Shown: positions 19,801-30,163 of the stretch, piece by piece
Position numbering within the stretch: position 1 is the stretch's first letter
Layout of the letters: the number at the start of each line of letters is the position of its first letter
From: Emiliania huxleyi CCMP1516
Taxonomy: Eukaryota; Haptophyta; Isochrysidales; Noelaerhabdaceae
NCBI RefSeq assembly: GCF_000372725.1
Contig: NW_005199274.1
Span: forward strand, 358,169-422,168
Length of the DNA stretch: 64,000 nt
Reading direction: 5' to 3'
Notes under the pieces: model-generated
The model's database searches: none
The model's input: the letters and a program-made list of their open reading frames with translations, nothing else
Told to the model about the DNA's origin: nothing
Program-made: the position numbers and the translations under genes

Positions 19801-21302
19801 TCTACCGGCCCTCGAGCGGCGCACGCGACGTGACGTGGAACCTGGGGCCGAACCTCCAGTTCTACAAGATGCTGCAGTACTACGACACGGCTGGCGTGGA
19901 GGTCCTCTACATGATGGAGTCCGACACCATACCCCTGGCCCGCGACTGGCTCGACGACCTCGTCGATGCGAAGGAGGCCCTGCGCCCCTTCTCCGTCGCC
20001 GGCTCGCGGTACAGCGGGTACAAGTGGAAGCCTCTGCACGATCACATCAAGCGCCCGCTCTTGAACCACCTCAACGGCAACTCGCTGTACAACCTGTCCG
20101 CTCCTCTCCTGCGGTCGGTGCTGGACTCCTTCGACGTCAATGAGTGGGAGACGGTCCTCCACTCGTCCTTCGACGTCCAGATCGCGGAGGTGGTGTACGA
20201 CATTGGTTATGGCGCGATCGATGCCGCCGAAACGCCAGAGCAGGCGGAGCAAAGCTTTGACTACAAGCAGACCGCGACCATGAGCAACCACGCGGCGAGC
20301 ATCGTGGTGGCGCAGGACATCTGCGAAGAGTGCCGCTTCATCCACGGCGCGAAGTACATGCGCGACTGGTCCACGCGCTGCTGCGCCGGGGACCCATACG
20401 ACACGGTCTACCCGAAGCCGTGTATCGCCGAGAGCGAGAGCGCGTCGCTCACGCTCGTCGTCACGGACTTTGGGACGGGCAGCATCGACACGTTCATGGC
20501 CAACCTCACTCGGGCCCGTCAGGCCCTCGCCGACGCACAAACCAGCCCCGACACGTGCACTCACCTCGACGCGTGCGCCAGCTACTCGCTCCCCTTCGAC
20601 GAGATCATCGTGGTCACACCGGAAGCAGAAGTCGCGGAGTACCAGGCAGCATATCCGGACGCGAAGGTCACGTTCCTTGCTCGACGCCTTGAGACGGGTC
20701 GCGAGTCGCCGTGGTGGGACATCTGCACCACCAACGTCACAACGGCGTGGTTCATGCAAGTGACCTCCTTCTTCTCCTTCGCGGAAGACTTCCGGCTCCC
20801 GGTGCACACCCGCGCCGACGGGGAGCTCGTCCCTCTGAGCCCGTACATCGAGCACGACTCGAGCTACTGCGGGCGAAAGTGTCGCCAGGAGATCAATGAG
20901 GCGCGGCAGTTCATCCACCCGGGCGCGAACCGGCGGTACCTGCAGTCGCACGCAGTCTACAACACCGCCATTCGCGACCAGTACTGCGGCGAGATCAACA
21001 TGTCGGCGTCGGTGCCTGGCCCGACCAGCTACTTCTCCTACATCGATCGGGACTACTACGACTGCGAGCACAACCAGACCTGCAACGGGGTCCATGACCC
21101 GCCGGGCTGCAACAGCAGGGAGATGAAGGGAAAGTGCGCGCTGGTGGGCGAGGAGGGCGAGCACGCGCGAGAGCACTGCAAGGTCGCCTGCGAGAGCTGC
21201 ACCGACACTAGGGCCACATCCTCCCTGTCGCCCCCCCCAGCACTCCACGGTGCCAAGGGCACAAACAAGGGCACAACTCAAACAACAGACGACAGGAAGT
21301 GA
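16849..21302 (+). CDS. large secreted Pro-rich / Ala-repeat protein with glycosyltransferase-like domains
   Basis: Three exons join cleanly: 16849-18084, 18193-19673 and 19745-21302 (phases 0 and 2), giving about 1424 aa. Exon one encodes a Cys-rich motif (CLQLRGLLSCEDLIVHLGCD), Pro-rich PPPLSPPPSLP spacers and several N-glycosylation sites. Exon two encodes nine Ala-rich repeats (unit like ALDDGLSPDAA ... AGKSPEEAAAAGEAAGKAAQ). Exon three begins CFDSIYLLGANLTEAQD and holds a GT-A-like part (EVLYMMESDTIPLARDWLDD, with ESD in place of DxD; LLNHLNGNSLYNLSAPLL). A second related block follows (LTLVVTDFGTGSIDTFMANL, FDEIIVVTPEAEVAEYQAAY), then a Cys-rich ShK-like end (CKVACESC). The true start may lie in an upstream exon: a typical signal peptide is not seen at this ATG, and a splice-like ctacag|gtaaac lies just before it. 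It is probably extracellular or Golgi. Transferase activity is inferred. Confidence 0.7.
18307..19455 (+). repeat. higher-order array of about 132-bp coding repeats
   Basis: Nine units of about 41-47 residues each start ALDDGL or ALDADL. Units 1-4 and 6-9 pair off as near-identical DNA (for example 18356-18480 versus 19016-19140), so a block of four or five units was duplicated recently as a whole. Confidence 0.9.
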
Positions 21303-21471
21303 CATGTGAGGCTAGAGCAGCTTGCTCCACCTCTAGCAATCTCACCGGCCTGCGAGGCACGGACGAGGGCTCGAAAATTCTGCCGATGGAATTCTTTTTG
21401 TCGTGCGCCGAGGACGTCTTCCCATACGTACGTAGCGTGACAGCCAGTCTCAAGCAGCGAGCACCTGGTGC
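21303..21471. other. short intergenic spacer
   Basis: This is spacer between two plus-strand genes. It contains the word attcttttt near 21389 and no coding pattern. Confidence 0.4.
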
Positions 21472-22197
21472 ATGCTAGCTCTGCACAGCGGTGCTGCGCG
21501 CGAGTGGACCGAGGGCGTCACCGTATCGGACAACAGCCGTCCACCGTCCGGCTTCAAGCTCACCTCCACCTCCGTCGCCACCTACGCCGACGCGGCGGCC
21601 GGGCTCGAGGCCTTTCTTGCGCAGCCCGGCTGCGAGCTGCGCCCGCGGATTGAGGTGCCTCCCGTCTCGCTCAGCCGGCACCTGTGCTCCCGTCTCACCC
21701 ACTCGCTGTCCGTCCTGCAGGCTGGGCTGCGGTCCTGCCTCGCTGCGGTGGAGAAACGCGCGCCGGCCGAGGCGCTCGTCGCTGCCAGGGCTGCCGCCGC
21801 CGCCGCCGCCGCCGCCGCACCCGCTGTCTCTGCAGCACCGGCGGCTGGCACTGCCACCAAGGCGCTTCGGCGCAAGTCGCGAGATATGCCGGCAGTGGCA
21901 AATGGCGACGAGGTGGAGGTGCCGGAGAAGCGTGGTAAGAAGCGCAAGGCGGACGAGGGAGGGGAGGAGCGGGCCTCCAAGAAGGGGAAGAACAAGGACG
22001 GCTCCTCGACTGCCCCGGCGCGCACTCCTCTCCCCTCCCCGCCTCTCTCGCCGACGGCTGAGGCTCTCTGGACTTGTGCTCGGCAGGAGGACGGCCCCGA
22101 GCGGGAGGCGCGGCGGGCGGCAAAGAAGGCGGAGCGGAAGGCGGCCAAGAAGGAGGCCGGGAAAAGGGGGAAGAAGGACAAGACGGCGGACAGCTGA
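21472..22197 (+). CDS. Ala/Lys-rich basic protein, probably nuclear
   Basis: The frame from ATG 21472 to TGA 22195-22197 encodes about 241 aa. The N-terminal half is mixed (SGFKLTSTSVATYADAAAGL, EAFLAQPGCELRPRIE), followed by an Ala run. The C-terminus is highly basic (EKRGKKRKADEGGEERASKK, AAKKAERKAAKKEAGKRGKK) with several bipartite-like nuclear localisation signals. A 69-nt stretch from gag|gtgcctcc to ctgcag|gctggg (about 21654-21722) could be an in-frame intron. A second possible acceptor is cggcag|gaggac near 22085. The tail recalls nucleolar basic proteins, but no domain is recognised. Confidence 0.5.
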   Translation: MLALHSGAAREWTEGVTVSDNSRPPSGFKLTSTSVATYADAAAGLEAFLAQPGCELRPRIEVPPVSLSRHLCSRLTHSLSVLQAGLRSCLAAVEKRAPAEALVAARAAAAAAAAAAPAVSAAPAAGTATKALRRKSRDMPAVANGDEVEVPEKRGKKRKADEGGEERASKKGKNKDGSSTAPARTPLPSPPLSPTAEALWTCARQEDGPEREARRAAKKAERKAAKKEAGKRGKKDKTADS

Positions 22198-22523
22198 CCC
22201 AGACTTCAATCCTCACGCGTCACGGCGGAAGGGGCCGTCCAGCCTCCACCCTCCACGCTCCGCGCACACGAATACGCCTATACGACGGCTTTTTGTGTGT
22301 GGTGTCGTGTGTGGAAGACGAGAAGACCTCCGACATCTGATGTTGCCAACGCCAAAGGCGGGTACTACATGCACATGCCTACATGCGCGGTGCACATGCG
22401 CGCACATCCACTGCCGGGATCCACACACATGCGCGCCTTCCTCCGACGCACCTCCCAGTCCCCGCGCATCCCCGCCGCCGAGTCCCCGTGGCATGGCAGA
22501 TCCACACATGCGCGCCTCCCGAG
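22198..22523. other. convergent intergenic region
   Basis: This spacer lies between two converging genes. It contains scattered acatgcgc words (22375-22510), which give a weak ACATGC periodicity. Confidence 0.4.
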
Positions 22524-23510
22524 CTAGCTCGCCGGGCCGAGCGGACTGATGGACACCTCCTCCGCGGCCAGCGCCACCTCCCTGCCGGCGGGCTCACCGA
22601 CTCGCCTCACGCGCAGCGCCCCGTCCTCGCCAACCCCAGCGGCGACCTGATAAAAGAAAAACCGCGTCGAAAAGAATACGGGCGTCCTGGCCGACCCTGG
22701 CCCGGCGACCGCGTCGTAGTCGCGCGGGTCGTGCTCCTCGCGGGTGCGGTGGTGAACACGCACGGTCTGGCCGCGCAGCAGGTCGCGGCGGCGGTGCTCG
22801 GCCACCACCTGCGCCGTCTCCATCCGCATCAGCCGCTCGAGCTCGCCGCAAAACGAGGCGAGCAGCCGCTCGCGCAGCGACGCGGGCGGCGCGAGCGGAG
22901 ACGACGGCTCCAGCGCGCCGGCCCATCCCGGCTCGGCCTCCCGACCGGGCGGGGACGGCGTCTGCGCAGCCAGCAGGGTCGCGACCGACGTCGCTGCCGG
23001 GTGCAGCGACATGTCTTGAAGCACGTTCACCCCGACGCCGAGCACCGCCGCCTCGCGGCCGTCGTAGTCGAGCAGCACGCCAGACAGCTTCTTGGGCGGC
23101 ACGCCGGCCCACACGTCGTTGGGCCACTTGACCAGGCCCGAGGAGACGCCCACCAATGAGCAGGCGCCGGCGACGGCGAGCGGCGCGGCAAGATTGAGCC
23201 TCACCAGCTCGGGAAACGCGGGCGGGCCGGCGGCTGCGGGCGCCCACACGAGCGAAAAGAGGAGGGAGCAGCACGCCTCCGCGTCCCACGAGCGGCCGCG
23301 CCGCCCAAGTCCCGCGGTCTGCTCGTCTGCAAGTACGACGGCCCCGTGGAGGGACGCGCCGCCCTCGGAGCCAACCAGCTCGCGTGTGGCGGTCATAGTG
23401 GACGACAGGGACGCGTGGTACTCGAGCCGCTGCCCGAGGGAGCAGCCAGTCGGCAGCAGCCGTGTGAAGGTGGGCGGGTCGAAGGGCATTCTGTGCGTGT
23501 GGACGCCCAT
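22524..23510 (-). CDS. biotin--protein ligase (BPL/LplA catalytic domain)
   Basis: The enzyme attaches biotin to a lysine of carboxylases through biotinyl-AMP. The minus-strand protein shows LEYHASLSSTMTATRELV, the nucleotide/biotin loop ADEQTAGLGRRGRSW, the catalytic strand VKWPNDVW followed by KKLSGVLLD, and VLGVGVNV. The order and spacing match the BirA family. The C-terminal part (RDLLRGQTVRVHHR, GEDGALRVRR) looks like the small SH3-like C domain. An in-frame intron of about 66 nt is likely near 22645-22710 (gacgcg|gtcgcc ... ttatcag|gtcgcc). ATG could be 23508-23510 (MGVHTHRM) or 23487-23489 (MPFDPP); no helix-turn-helix regulator domain and no obvious transit peptide precede it. Stop is at 22524-22526. 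Confidence 0.88.
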   Translation of the reverse strand: MGVHTHRMPFDPPTFTRLLPTGCSLGQRLEYHASLSSTMTATRELVGSEGGASLHGAVVLADEQTAGLGRRGRSWDAEACCSLLFSLVWAPAAAGPPAFPELVRLNLAAPLAVAGACSLVGVSSGLVKWPNDVWAGVPPKKLSGVLLDYDGREAAVLGVGVNVLQDMSLHPAATSVATLLAAQTPSPPGREAEPGWAGALEPSSPLAPPASLRERLLASFCGELERLMRMETAQVVAEHRRRDLLRGQTVRVHHRTREEHDPRDYDAVAGPGSARTPVFFSTRFFFYQVAAGVGEDGALRVRRVGEPAGREVALAAEEVSISPLGPAS

Positions 23511-23554
23511 GGCAAGGCACGAGAAAACCGCTCGCCAGCACGCGCCGTCCGACC

Positions 23555-23615
23555 TGTATCCATCCCTCCCTTGGGTTGTCTGTTTTCTTTCTTTCTTTCT
23601 TTTACCTGTGTCGAG
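23555..23615 (+). repeat. short dispersed repeat with CTTT tail
   Basis: The piece ccatccctcccttgggttgt followed by (CTTT)n recurs almost identically at 62278-62318 (ccatccctcccttgggctgt plus CTTT repeats). The CTTT-type tail also follows the retroelement remnant near 25770-25790. It is probably the shared 3' end of a repeat family. Confidence 0.6.
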
Positions 23616-23689
23616 CCTGTGTTGTCCTCTAGGTTTATTGTTGTTGTAAAGTTCAATTCTTCCGCGACTGGGTCTAAACTCCTTTGGTA

Positions 23690-25495
23690 TTTTGCCACCG
23701 AGTGTTTGCACGTTTCTTCGCAGAAATCGTGAAGGAAAGAAATTCTCTCCGGCCGGTGTTCACAGAGCTCAAGAAAGAGAGAGAGCACGACCTCTGGCGG
23801 GCCAGCCAGTCACTTGATGACACCTCGAAGGGCACCAAGAAGAAGGCAAAACAAGGCAGCGCTCCAAGGCCGCACAGGCGGCGGCGCAGAAGGCTGCGGC
23901 GGCGACAGCCGCTGCAGAGGCGGCTGCTCAGGCGGCCGCTCAGGCCGCTCAGGCGGCCGCTCTCGAACGGTACAGGTTGGTCACCGCTTGGTTCTACCCT
24001 CGCGGCGACTGGTATACCTTCTACTGGGACGGCAGCACGGCCGACAAGGTCGCAAGGCGCGCTACCTACCCGACGCTCGAGCACGACAACTACGACCCCG
24101 GCCCCCTCGGCCTCGCAGAGCGCATCAGGCGCGACAAGCGCGAGCGGTCCGACCGCTCCTCCGACGACTCCTCCTCCGACCAAGACTCATGCGGCACCGG
24201 CTCTACTAGCGAGGCGAATGACATATTCGACACCCTCGACGACCATCTCGGCTACGGGGGTGCCACACGGAGCGCACCACGAGAGGATCATGCGGGGAGA
24301 GGCGGGGAGAGAGACCCCGGGCGCCGCCACGAGGAGCGAACTCAGGGGCTGCCTCGTATGTAAGGCCGCGAGGGACGCGGCGAGGAGGGCGGCACTAAAG
24401 CGGGACCCGCTGTGCCCGATCGTGCGGAAAGCCGCGCAGCAATGGACCGAGGAAGATGAGAACCCGCCTAGAGCGACAATGGCGCACTTGCTTAGCGGCG
24501 CCTGCCCGGGGAATAGGGAGCAGGCCAGATGGTTCCTCAGAGTAGCGCGAGCGCAGACGGGGACGGCGATCAGCAAAGTAGCGCAGGCGGCACCCGACTC
24601 CAAGGATACGCTGAAGACGCTGAGAATAGCGCATGTCGCTGCGCTGAAGGGCTCACGCTATAGGGTGCTGGATGAGGACGGGTACGATGCACTAGCACCA
24701 GCCGTCGGGGGGGTGTTGCCGGCGCTGGTAGATGATCTCCCGGAGAAGAGTCGGAGGGACCTTGGCGCCGGGGTCACGAGGAACTTGCAAGTCGTGGCCG
24801 AGGCGGCGACGGGAGCGGTGCAGAGGTGGATCCAGCTCAATGATGAGGCTACGGCGCGCATAATGAAGAGAGAGGAACACATCGAGTGGCTGAGGAAGCT
24901 CTTCGCTGGGTGGAAGGAGGCTCGGCCGGCCTTGAGGGAGTCGCGGAGGAGGAGGGATAATGGAGGTAACGTGGGAACAGGCCAACAGCCAGTGGGACGA
25001 ACGAGGGCCGCGACGGCGGCTCAAGCGGGAGGGAGCGGAGACGGTGGGCAGAGAGCAAAGTGGGTGAGACTGATGATGCTCCTTCGACTTAGGGAGCGGT
25101 TCAGATGCTGGGCGGGCTTCAGGCTGGTGCTCACGCGAAAAGGAATCGACGCGATGTACAAAGCATACAAGAAGGGGAGAAAGAAGAGGAGAGGCGCCAG
25201 TGATGACGAAGCAGAAGCTAGTGCAGACGAGAGCAGGGCAGACCCGGGGACTGGGGAGCCGGAGCAGACGGCATCGGCCGCCGAGGGAACGTTGGGAAGA
25301 GGCACGAGGAGGGCGGCGACTTCGACCGACTATGGAGGACCCGTCGCCAGACGACGCAGGGCAGAAGACGGTGAGGCGGAGCAGACGCGCAGGGTGAGAC
25401 GAGGGAGGGAGCAGGACTTTGCGGAGATCAGCAGGAGGATGTACGAAGAGATTAGGAGCAGCAGGGACCCGAGGGACCATGTGGAAGACGGCTAG
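23690..25495 (+). mobile_element. probable LINE-like 3' remnant
   Basis: Long reading frames encode an Ala-rich helix, LERYRLVTAWFYPRGDWYTF and an acidic Ser stretch. A Cys/His cluster follows (GCLVCKAARDAARRAALKRD, then RATMAHLLSGACPGN), which resembles the Cys-His end of non-LTR retrotransposon polymerase ORFs. The rest is highly basic (EEHIEWLRKLFAGWKEARPA, KAYKKGRKKRRG). No polymerase core is seen, so at best this is a truncated copy. A related fragment (REKNIEWIGRLFTAWR) lies at 51655-51985. A host gene of unknown function is the alternative. Confidence 0.45.
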
Positions 25496-25853
25496 TGCTA
25501 GTCCCCCATCGGGAGGACGACCCCGGCTAGTCGCCGACCACACCCACAAAGAACCCTGCACAAAGATCGCAAGGGCGGGGGCCTGTTCCTTTTTACCCAT
25601 CTCACAGTAGAGAGGTGTCCGTTTTTATTTATCTCGGCTACGGTTCCGACTCGCCACGACTCCGGCTCCGGCCGGTAGTCGACAAGCTGCCGAGCCGAAA
25701 TCACTGTGTGTCACACATTTCTGGTTGGCTTCTAAATCTCTCTCTCTCAGAGCTCTCCTTATTTGGTGTGTCCCTTTCTTTCTTTCTTTACGTGTAGGGG
25801 GGAGGAGAAAAAGAAGAGAACCACAAAAGGCAGTCGAGCAGTGGCACGGGCGA
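25496..25853. other. 3' flank of the LINE-like remnant
   Basis: The sequence is less GC-rich than its surroundings and ends in tctctctctc and ctttctttctttcttta tracts (25738-25795), consistent with the tail of a retrotransposed copy. No gene is seen. Confidence 0.4.
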
Positions 25854-27183
25854 TCACCCATTCTCCGCGGCCCGACCTTGGCGACCTCGGCGGGTGCCGC
25901 CGACGGCGCAGCCCTGGGGCAGCGGGTACCCCAGGCAGAGGAAGTCCGTCATCAGAAGGTCGCACACGGCCTGCATGAGCGCGCCGTCTGCCGTCAGCAC
26001 CGCCCGCAGCTCGCGCTGCGACGGCACCTGTGGCGGCTTGGCCGCCTGCGCCCTCTCCCTCCCGAGCGGGCACAGCTCGGGCGCCGCGTGACCTACCCGC
26101 CGCCGCAGCGCGGCGATGTCGCGCGGCAGCGACTCCAGGCGAAGCAGCATGTCCACCGGCGAGGGCGCCGAGGCGTTGCCGCCAAGAAAGAGGGATTGCG
26201 ACAAAAGGTGCTCCCCGTTGGCGAAGCGCACGCCGCAACCGACGTCCGCCACGAACTGGCGCAGCACCCGCGCAACGTCTGCGGGTGAGAGGCGGTCTAT
26301 GGGGCAGCCGCCTCCCGCGCCGTCCGCACCGCCCGCGCGCAGCGCGAGCCTCAACCACGGCACGCCGAATGCGCGGCAGCGGCTATGCTCGGAGGCGAGC
26401 GCGCGCGCATACACCTCCTGGAAGCCCGAGAGGAAGCGCGAGAGCGGCTCGCGCGCGGAGCCGACATGCAGGTAGCCAGGCGGGCGGCCAGGCAGCCGGT
26501 GGAGCAGCCGCGGCACCGGCAGCGCCTCGAGGTTGCATGAGAGGTACGGCGAGAGGGAAGTCGTCCCCGCCTTCCAGACGTGGTGCCTGAAGGCAAAGGA
26601 GGTGGCAGGGCGGGGCGGGCGCACCGCCAGGTGGGGTGCGTGAGTCATGGCGGCGGCGGCAGCGGTGGCGAACAAGGCGTGCGGAGGCTCACCACACGAA
26701 CTGGTGCCTCTGCGAGATACGCCACTTGTCGCACTGGGTGCCGTTCGGCTCGCAAGTCCCGGGGGGCTCGGCGACGACCAGCCTCACGCGGGGCCGGGCG
26801 CGCCGCCGCGGCTGATTGCGCCCCCACATCGCTGCACACTCCCTCCGCCGAGGCCATTCTGGGTCCTCAAACACCACAAATCCGCGCGCCTGCGCCCGCC
26901 CGCTCGGCTCGGAGAGCGGCGGCGCACGGGACTGGTAGCCGGCTCGCAGCAAGCTGTCCCAATGCGCTGCGAGCGCACGGCTCGCCCGCCGGTGTGCATC
27001 TTCGCTCTGGTAGCTGCCTGACGGGCACCGAAGCAGCCGCGCCGAGGGGCGGCCGGCGAGGTGAGACTGGCCGGAGGCGGCGGCATCGCTGTGGGCGCCC
27101 GTCTCGCGGCGGAGGCGGCGGTGGTGCGCAATGAGCATCACAGCGCACAACGTGGCGAGCACCAGCGTGCGGGCAGGCACCAT
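25854..27183 (-). CDS. type II membrane sulfotransferase
   Basis: Two exons, 26693-27183 and 25854-26586, join in phase 2 across a 106-nt intron (gtgtg|gtgagc ... cttcag|gcacca) to give 407 aa. The N-terminus is a signal anchor (LVLATLCAVMLIAHH) followed by a basic stalk, typical of Golgi enzymes. The 5'-PAPS-binding region is HHVWKAGTTSLSPYL (KAGTTS P-loop-like). The 3' phosphate loop is SAREPLSRFLSGFQEVYAR, where the Arg and Ser of REPLSRF are the usual contacts. Later HLLSQSLFLGG and MTDFLCLGYPLP match the fold's end. It probably transfers sulfate from PAPS to a glycan; the acceptor is unknown. ATG 27181-27183 is the first Met before the anchor. Confidence 0.85.
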
Positions 27184-27682
27184 TGTGTCTCTCGCACGCG
27201 ACACAGGCGGGAGGGACGCTCGCGGCGGGCGCTTTGGCGAGCTTTTGGGTTGTCGTGACCAGATAGGTGGGGTCGCTTGCGAGCGAGCGGCGTACGCAGT
27301 ACAACCCTCAGGCCCCGGGCCCCGTCGTCGATCTCGCTGGACAGAAGACCCCCCCCCCCCCCCCCCGCCCGAGGCCCGAGTCCGCGAGAATTTGCAATTT
27401 CGTCACACCCCCTTCGTTTCTGCTTTCTCGCGGCTTCGCCTGTCGTAAAAAACGTCGAGACCTTAATGACCTTTGAAATACACCGAGCGAAATCGCACCC
27501 GCGCACACATGCACGATGACCACATGCACACGTATACACGTACACTTGGCAACACAGCTTCTGAAGGGACGCACAGGCGTTTGGGGGTTGGCCAAGCGAA
27601 CACATCGCACAAAAAACACCACGGCCCAGGCAGTTCAAGGCAAGAGCACAGCGGTACACATCGAAGTCCCGTCCGCGGCGCC
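27184..27682. other. intergenic region
   Basis: It holds a C-run near 27352-27366, short tacacgtaca words and no coding pattern. It contains the promoter side of the sulfotransferase and the 3' side of the TLC gene. Confidence 0.45.
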
Positions 27683-29062
27683 TCACGCCGGCTTCTCCTT
27701 GCCCGCCGGAGCGGCGCCGGAGGCGCGCTTCTGCTGCTGCTGCTGCTGCTGCTGCGCGGACGCGCTCTTAGTCCCGCCGCCTCTCAGGTTGCCGACGAGC
27801 CACTTGACGAGGACAACGTCATCCCAGACGACGAGGAGGATGACGCCGACGTAGGCAAGGATCGAGTACGCGCGCGTGTCGACCCACAGCCCCGTCAGGT
27901 AGTGGACTTGCCACGCCCAGTTGGCGGCGAGGCACGACGTGTAGATGACGAGCGCGCCTGCGGACAGAGGGGCGCGCGGTGAGCCGGCAGCGGCGGCGGA
28001 GCGGCGGCGAGAGGGCCGGCGGTACCGGCCGAGAGCCAGTAGGAGAGGCTCGGGTGCACCTGCGCGCAGGCAGTGGCGAGGCTGGTGGGGGAGAGGGGAG
28101 GCCGGGGCGAACAGGCGGTATGGAGGGAGGGTAGGGGGAGTGGCCAAGGAGCGGCCAAGGGGAGAAGCAAGCTCGTGCAGAGTGTTGGGGTGCGGATAGT
28201 GCTGGCGCGGGCGTGGGCGTGCGCCGCGAGGAAGCGCGACGCGAGGAGGAGGTTGACGAGGTACGCGAAGGTGGAGAAGACTGCGTACACGACCAGCGCG
28301 CGCCACACGTTCCGTTCTGAGTAGTCGTTGAAGAGGTTGATCACCATGAAGACGATGACGCAGAGGTGATGGATGCGGGTGGTGAGGGCCATGCGCTCGA
28401 CGAGCAGCAGCGAGACGGTGTCTGGGATCGCGTACAGCACGCCCAGGTTCCGGATCGACGTCGTCCTCCACTCGTCGTTGACCATACCGAGGTAGAGCGT
28501 GCGGGCGGCGACCGGAGTGTAGGAGAGCAGCACCGCAGCCTAGCGTGTGGGCGAGAGAGCGGTCATCGCGGCGGTCTCTCGTGTGGCGCGCGGCAGGTCG
28601 CGCGGCGGTGCGCCGCGCCTTGACCAGGTTCGAGAGGACGTAAAACTTCTTGGCGTCCGGGATGGCGGCGTACGAAGTCGAGACGCGCATCATGACTGCG
28701 GTGCGGCGGTGCGGCAGCGGTGAGATGGCGAGGGAAGGAAGCGCTGCGGCGGCGGCGGCGCGGGCGTCACCATAGTCACAGACGAAGTAGCTGCTGAAGA
28801 CCACGTAGCCGCCGACCAGGAAGACTGCGAGGTGGCCGCTGGCGCTGAGCACGTACGCCTCGAGAAAGGCGGTCGCGGAGGCGGAGAAGCAGCAGATGGC
28901 AGCCATGAACCAGAGCGAGGGCTGCAGGTTGAGCTCGCCGCCGCTGTACCCCGGAGCCCGGCACTTCTGGACGAGAGGCGGCTCGTCGACCGGGTAGGGC
29001 AGGGAGTCGCGAGATGAGGTCCGAAGCTCGTCGAGGCGCTGCTTCGAGCAAATGCGCTGCAT
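27683..29062 (-). CDS. TLC-domain multi-pass membrane protein
   Basis: TLC (TRAM/LAG1/CLN8) proteins include ceramide synthases and ER lipid-handling proteins. Five exons: 28771-29062, 28625-28695, about 28225-28539, 28026-28059 and 27683-27957. Their phases agree where checked; the 3' end of exon three is uncertain and may use a GC donor. Hydrophobic helices include WFMAAICCFSASATAFLEAY, LAVFLVGGYVVFSSYFVCDY, the conserved HH region RIHHLCVIVFMVINLFND and VYAVFSTFAYLVNLLLASRF, then ALVIYTSCLAANWAWQVHYL and YVGVILLVVWDDVVLVKWLV. The C-terminus has a Gln run and a Lys-rich KEKPA end, perhaps an ER-retention-like signal. ATG 29060-29062 (MQRICSKQRL). Enzymatic activity is not certain; a TMEM56/CLN8-like protein is equally possible. 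Confidence 0.75.
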   Translation of the reverse strand: MQRICSKQRLDELRTSSRDSLPYPVDEPPLVQKCRAPGYSGGELNLQPSLWFMAAICCFSASATAFLEAYVLSASGHLAVFLVGGYVVFSSYFVCDYGDARAAAAAALPSLAISPLPHRRTAVMMRVSTSYAAIPDAKKFYVLSNLVKARRTAARPAARHTRDRRDDRSLAHTLGCGAALLHSGRRPHALPRYGQRRVEDDVDPEPGRAVRDPRHRLAAARRAHGPHHPHPSPLRHRLHGDQPLQRLLRTERVARAGRVRSLLHLRVPRQPPPRVALPRGARPRPRQHYPHPNTLHELASPLGRSLATPPTLPPYRLFAPASPLPHQPRHCLRAGAPEPLLLALGRYRRPSRRRSAAAAGSPRAPLSAGALVIYTSCLAANWAWQVHYLTGLWVDTRAYSILAYVGVILLVVWDDVVLVKWLVGNLRGGGTKSASAQQQQQQQQKRASGAAPAGKEKPA

Positions 29063-29397
29063 GGCTGGCAGGGTGGCTGTGACAAGCTTGAGGACTGGTG
29101 AGGAGGAACAGCCAGAGCCTTTGACGCGTCCCAAACCGACCTTCTTGATTACACTCGCCCGCCCCGGGGCACCACCGCCCCCCCCCCTTCAGGCAAGCTC
29201 ATCTACCCTTATAAGTCTCTCGTGTCCGCGCCGACGCTCTTGGTTTAACCGTAGAACGTCCCAGCCGAAATCCGCCCGCCACGATCGATCAGTCCACAAT
29301 CGTCGGCCCGCAGCGACCCGCAGGGGTGGAGGCGCACGCAGCTGCTGACCTCGGCTGCTGACTGTGCGTTAGGGCAAATAAAATGGTGGCACAATCA

Positions 29398-30163
29398 AGG
29401 CATTGTGTTGGGCATCGCGATAGCTGTGGGAGGCACTCTCCTCATTTTGCTCGAGTGGGCCATCAGCTTCCGGAGGAAGCGAGACGCCAACGACTGGATT
29501 TCGCTGGGTGCGATTGGTTGCCTGTTCGTGCTCCTAGTGGTCTCAATTGTGGACCCGCGTAGATGCCTCCTCCCCACGTAGATGCCTCCTCCCCGCCCCA
29601 CTTCTCTGCGAGAGCGGCTACCCCGGACTCAGCGTGTCCGCAACGCCGCAGGTCGGCTACCTCAAGCCCAATTACCTGCCGCCATACAGGAAATTGTGGT
29701 CCCCTCCTTCCAATGCCTACGTCTGCTACCTTCACCTCACCCAGACAGACTGCGAGTACCCGGGTTACGGCCAAGCCGAACTCCCCGATGGAATGTGGCC
29801 GTGCCACTGGAACGCAAGCGTGGCGCAGCCGATGCGGCCCTGTGTGAGCATGGTGAGCTAGCATTAGGCGCAGCGTGCCCTACCCTGTCTGGTCCAAAAA
29901 TCGAGCAATCATGCCTGCCGCAGGTGACCGAGGATGACGACGCGACTGCGCTCAAGTGTACGCAGCACGGAATCCCTAATTACCGCGCGACTCTCTGGGA
30001 GGTCCACATGCTCTTTGTTGCTGTCTGCCTTGTCAACGGCGTCCTTGCTTACGTCGACTTCTTCGCCAAGAAAGAGGGTGTGGGGTTCAACGCTGCCTTT
30101 GCCGCCGCTCCCGTGGCGGAGCCTCAGGGGGAGACGGAGCTGGCGGAAGTCGACCAGGCGTAG
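29398..30163 (+). CDS. small multi-pass membrane protein, unknown
   Basis: The first visible exon (about 29399-29560) encodes two helices (GIVLGIAIAVGGTLLILLEW and ISLGAIGCLFVLLVVSIVD). The second (about 29608-29850) encodes a Cys-rich loop (GYPGLSVSATPQVGYLKPNY, CYLHLTQTDCEYPGYG, MWPCHWNASV with an N-glycosylation site). The third (29922-30163) encodes a final helix (HMLFVAVCLVNGVLAYVDFF) and an acidic tail ending EVDQA. The last intron (about 29852-29921) has GT and AG. The beginning is missing: the nearest ATG (29383) is out of frame. The topology resembles tetraspan or claudin-like proteins, but no signature is recognised. A 19-bp tandem duplication (cgtagatgcctcctcccc) sits at the exon-two acceptor (29558-29594). 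Confidence 0.55.

Noticed and set aside
19767-21305. Long minus-strand ORF opposite the transferase exon
   Set aside because: Composition is Val/Arg/Ala shadow coding and the plus strand has conserved Cys, N-glycosylation sites and clean splice junctions.
23690-25495. Integrated virus or LTR element
   Set aside because: No integrase, protease, capsid or long terminal repeats were seen; the Cys-His end and CTTT tail fit a LINE-like remnant better. No other virus-like genes were recognised in the window.
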